Assembly (NCBI GenBank): GCA_009923475.1
Contig: RFTM01000100.1
Span: 1 to 6,571, forward strand
Reading direction: 5' to 3'
Length of the DNA stretch: 6,571 bases
Origin: Gammaproteobacteria bacterium
Lineage (GTDB): Bacteria > Pseudomonadota > Gammaproteobacteria > Steroidobacterales > Steroidobacteraceae
The translations under genes and the position numbers were made by a program. Shown here piece by piece: positions 5,228 to 6,571 of the stretch (position 1 is the first letter of the stretch; every line of letters starts with the position of its first letter). The notes under the pieces were generated by a model. It saw only the letters and a list, made by a program, of their open reading frames with translations. It searched no databases and was not told where the DNA came from.

Positions 5228-6571
5228 GCTCTGCCACGCGACGCTGACGAAAACGCTGCGTCGCCGCGCGGGGAAATACCGCCAGTCGCCCTGCGCGAAG
5301 TCGGCGCGGTCGGCGTAGAGGGTGTCGGCGAGGTTTTCGACCTCGAGGCTGGCGCGCCAGTGCGTTGAGGCCTGCCAGGCGATGCGCAGGTTTCCGACGT
5401 CATGGCCGGGATAGCGGCGGGCGTTGGCGGCATCGGCGAAGTACGCCCCGACCTGCCGCCACTCGAGCGTCGCCTGCCACGCGGGGTGCGGAATCCAGGT
5501 CGCCGCCCAGTGGTGCAGGCGCCGCGGCGCGGTGTCGATGTCGCGTCCGCGTACGATCGTCTCGCCGCCCTCGATGGCGGCGTCGAAGTCGTACTCGTGG
5601 CGGGCGTAGCTGCCGTTGGCGTCGAAGCGCAAGGCCGCAACGGGCTGCCACGCGAACTCGTACTCGAGGCCCTCGTGCCGGGTGCGGCCGCCCGTGACAT
5701 TGAAGCCGTTGGCATCGCGCAAGATCACCTGACGCTTGCGCTGGGTGTAGGCGGAAATGGAGGCTGCGTAGCGCTCGCCGGTGACGCGCCACCCCGCCTC
5801 GAGCGCGGACATGCGCTCCGAATCGAGGTCCGCGACCGACTGGTTGCGCTGCAGGCGGTAGAGTTCAGTGATCTCCGGTGGACGGAAGCCGTCGCTCGCC
5901 GTCACGTAGACCATAGAGCGCGCACCCGTGCGGTATTGCAGTTCCAGCCGCGGCGTGAAGTCCGTGAAGCGGTCGCTGCGGTCGGCGGGGCGGCTGTAGA
6001 GGCAGGGGCCGGGCACGCAGGGTGTGCCGTCCTCGGCGGTGTTGCCGTCGCGCATGCGGTTGTCGTAGCGGTAGCGGGTCTCATCGAGCCGCGTGGACAA
6101 CCGCCACTGGAACGGCGACTCGCCGGTGCTCGCGAGGCTGCCGTGCAGCGCCGCGCCTCTGACCTCGACCGCATAGTCGTAATGCCGTCCTGCGGGGCGG
6201 ATCGCGCGCGCGGCAGCGCTTCCCTCGAGGGTCGGGCCGTCCTGCACCTCCAGCAGGAAAGTGTCGGCGAGTTCGGCATCGAGGCCGAGCCGCCACTCGA
6301 GGCCATGGTCGGCGTGGGCGTCGGCGGCGTGGCCATCCCCGGACCTCCGTGTGCGCGCGTACGAGAGCGCGACGCTCTGCTGGCCGTTCCGCTCCAGCGG
6401 CTTGCCGAGCAGGAAGTGCTGCAGGAAGACCATACGCGAGCGGCGCAAGATGCCGCGCCATTCGTCACGGCCGCCGGCGTCGTCCTCGCGCAGCCACTCG
6501 GCCGAGATCCGCGCGGCATCGGCATCGCGGAAGGCCTCGGGGTTCGGGTTCGTCGTGCGCAGCGCCGGGTC
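5222..6571 (-). CDS. TonB-dependent outer-membrane receptor, C-terminal beta-barrel part
   Basis: The frame is open from the window edge at 6571 to the TGA at 5222, giving 449 visible residues; the signal peptide, TonB box and plug lie outside the window. Such receptors import scarce ligands (ferric siderophores, haem, cobalamin, other cofactors) across the outer membrane using TonB-ExbBD energy. The visible part shows alternating amphipathic strands, the conserved SDGFRPPEITELYR (226-239), LDSERMSALEAGW (249-261), GLEYEFAWQP (301-310) and the closing ENLADTLYADRADF...RYFPARRRSVFVSVAW motif. Two cysteines in TPCVPGPC (185 and 190) lie in a predicted extracellular loop and may form a disulfide. 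The protein ends in WQSE rather than in the aromatic residue typical of outer-membrane barrels. A TTG at 6448 is internal, because homology-like sequence continues upstream. The substrate cannot be inferred. The gene converges on ppk2 with a 29-base gap. Confidence 0.9.
   Translation of the reverse strand, partial: DPALRTTNPNPEAFRDADAARISAEWLREDDAGGRDEWRGILRRSRMVFLQHFLLGKPLERNGQQSVALSYARTRRSGDGHAADAHADHGLEWRLGLDAELADTFLLEVQDGPTLEGSAAARAIRPAGRHYDYAVEVRGAALHGSLASTGESPFQWRLSTRLDETRYRYDNRMRDGNTAEDGTPCVPGPCLYSRPADRSDRFTDFTPRLELQYRTGARSMVYVTASDGFRPPEITELYRLQRNQSVADLDSERMSALEAGWRVTGERYAASISAYTQRKRQVILRDANGFNVTGGRTRHEGLEYEFAWQPVAALRFDANGSYARHEYDFDAAIEGGETIVRGRDIDTAPRRLHHWAATWIPHPAWQATLEWRQVGAYFADAANARRYPGHDVGNLRIAWQASTHWRASLEVENLADTLYADRADFAQGDWRYFPARRRSVFVSVAWQSE

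Noticed and set aside
1..6571. A novel multi-gene defence, mobile or CRISPR system
   Set aside because: All sizeable genes belong to known metabolic or transport families. I saw no direct repeats with spacers, transposase or integrase sequence, tRNA, or cluster of unknown small genes.

Overview
The window is very GC-rich DNA with tightly packed genes and strong GC bias at third codon positions. It contains a TonB-dependent outer-membrane receptor, so the host is Gram-negative. An adjacent icd-aceK pair (AceK is essentially a proteobacterial enzyme) and a TAAAAT-type extended -10 promoter point to a high-GC beta- or gammaproteobacterium. I cannot name the genus.

Layout. On the minus strand, reading from about 3190 down to 1, lies an apparent operon: icd (NADP-dependent isocitrate dehydrogenase, 3116-1809), then aceK (isocitrate dehydrogenase kinase/phosphatase, 1789-346), then the first 121 codons of a crotonase-family enoyl-CoA hydratase/isomerase (365-1, cut by the window edge). 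From a short divergent intergenic region (3117-3237), a second, plus-strand operon starts: an agmatine deiminase (3238-4368) overlapping by one base a class III-like polyphosphate kinase 2 (4368-5192). Converging on it is the C-terminal 449 residues of a TonB-dependent receptor (6571-5222, cut by the window edge); only 29 bases separate the two stop codons.

The most notable point is that aceK is broken as read here. Its N-terminal 122 codons and its last 358 codons are both well conserved but lie in different reading frames. About 100 residues of the regulatory domain that normally sit between them are missing. This is either a real internal deletion with frameshift, leaving a pseudogene, or an assembly or sequencing collapse; the sequence alone cannot decide. 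The icd product keeps the serine that AceK phosphorylates (Ser115), but overall it resembles the Bacillus CitC subtype, including an inserted helical segment, rather than the E. coli Icd subtype. The target may therefore be a poor AceK substrate, which would fit relaxed selection on aceK.

Functionally, the minus-strand operon concerns the branch point between the TCA cycle and glyoxylate bypass plus acyl-CoA metabolism. The plus-strand pair joins agmatine/putrescine metabolism to polyphosphate-driven nucleotide phosphorylation. The agmatine deiminase mRNA looks leaderless. I see no RNA genes, CRISPR arrays, insertion sequences, prophage parts or defence systems, and no convincing novel multi-gene system. 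No gene-free stretch exceeds 300 bases; the longest is the 121-base divergent promoter region.
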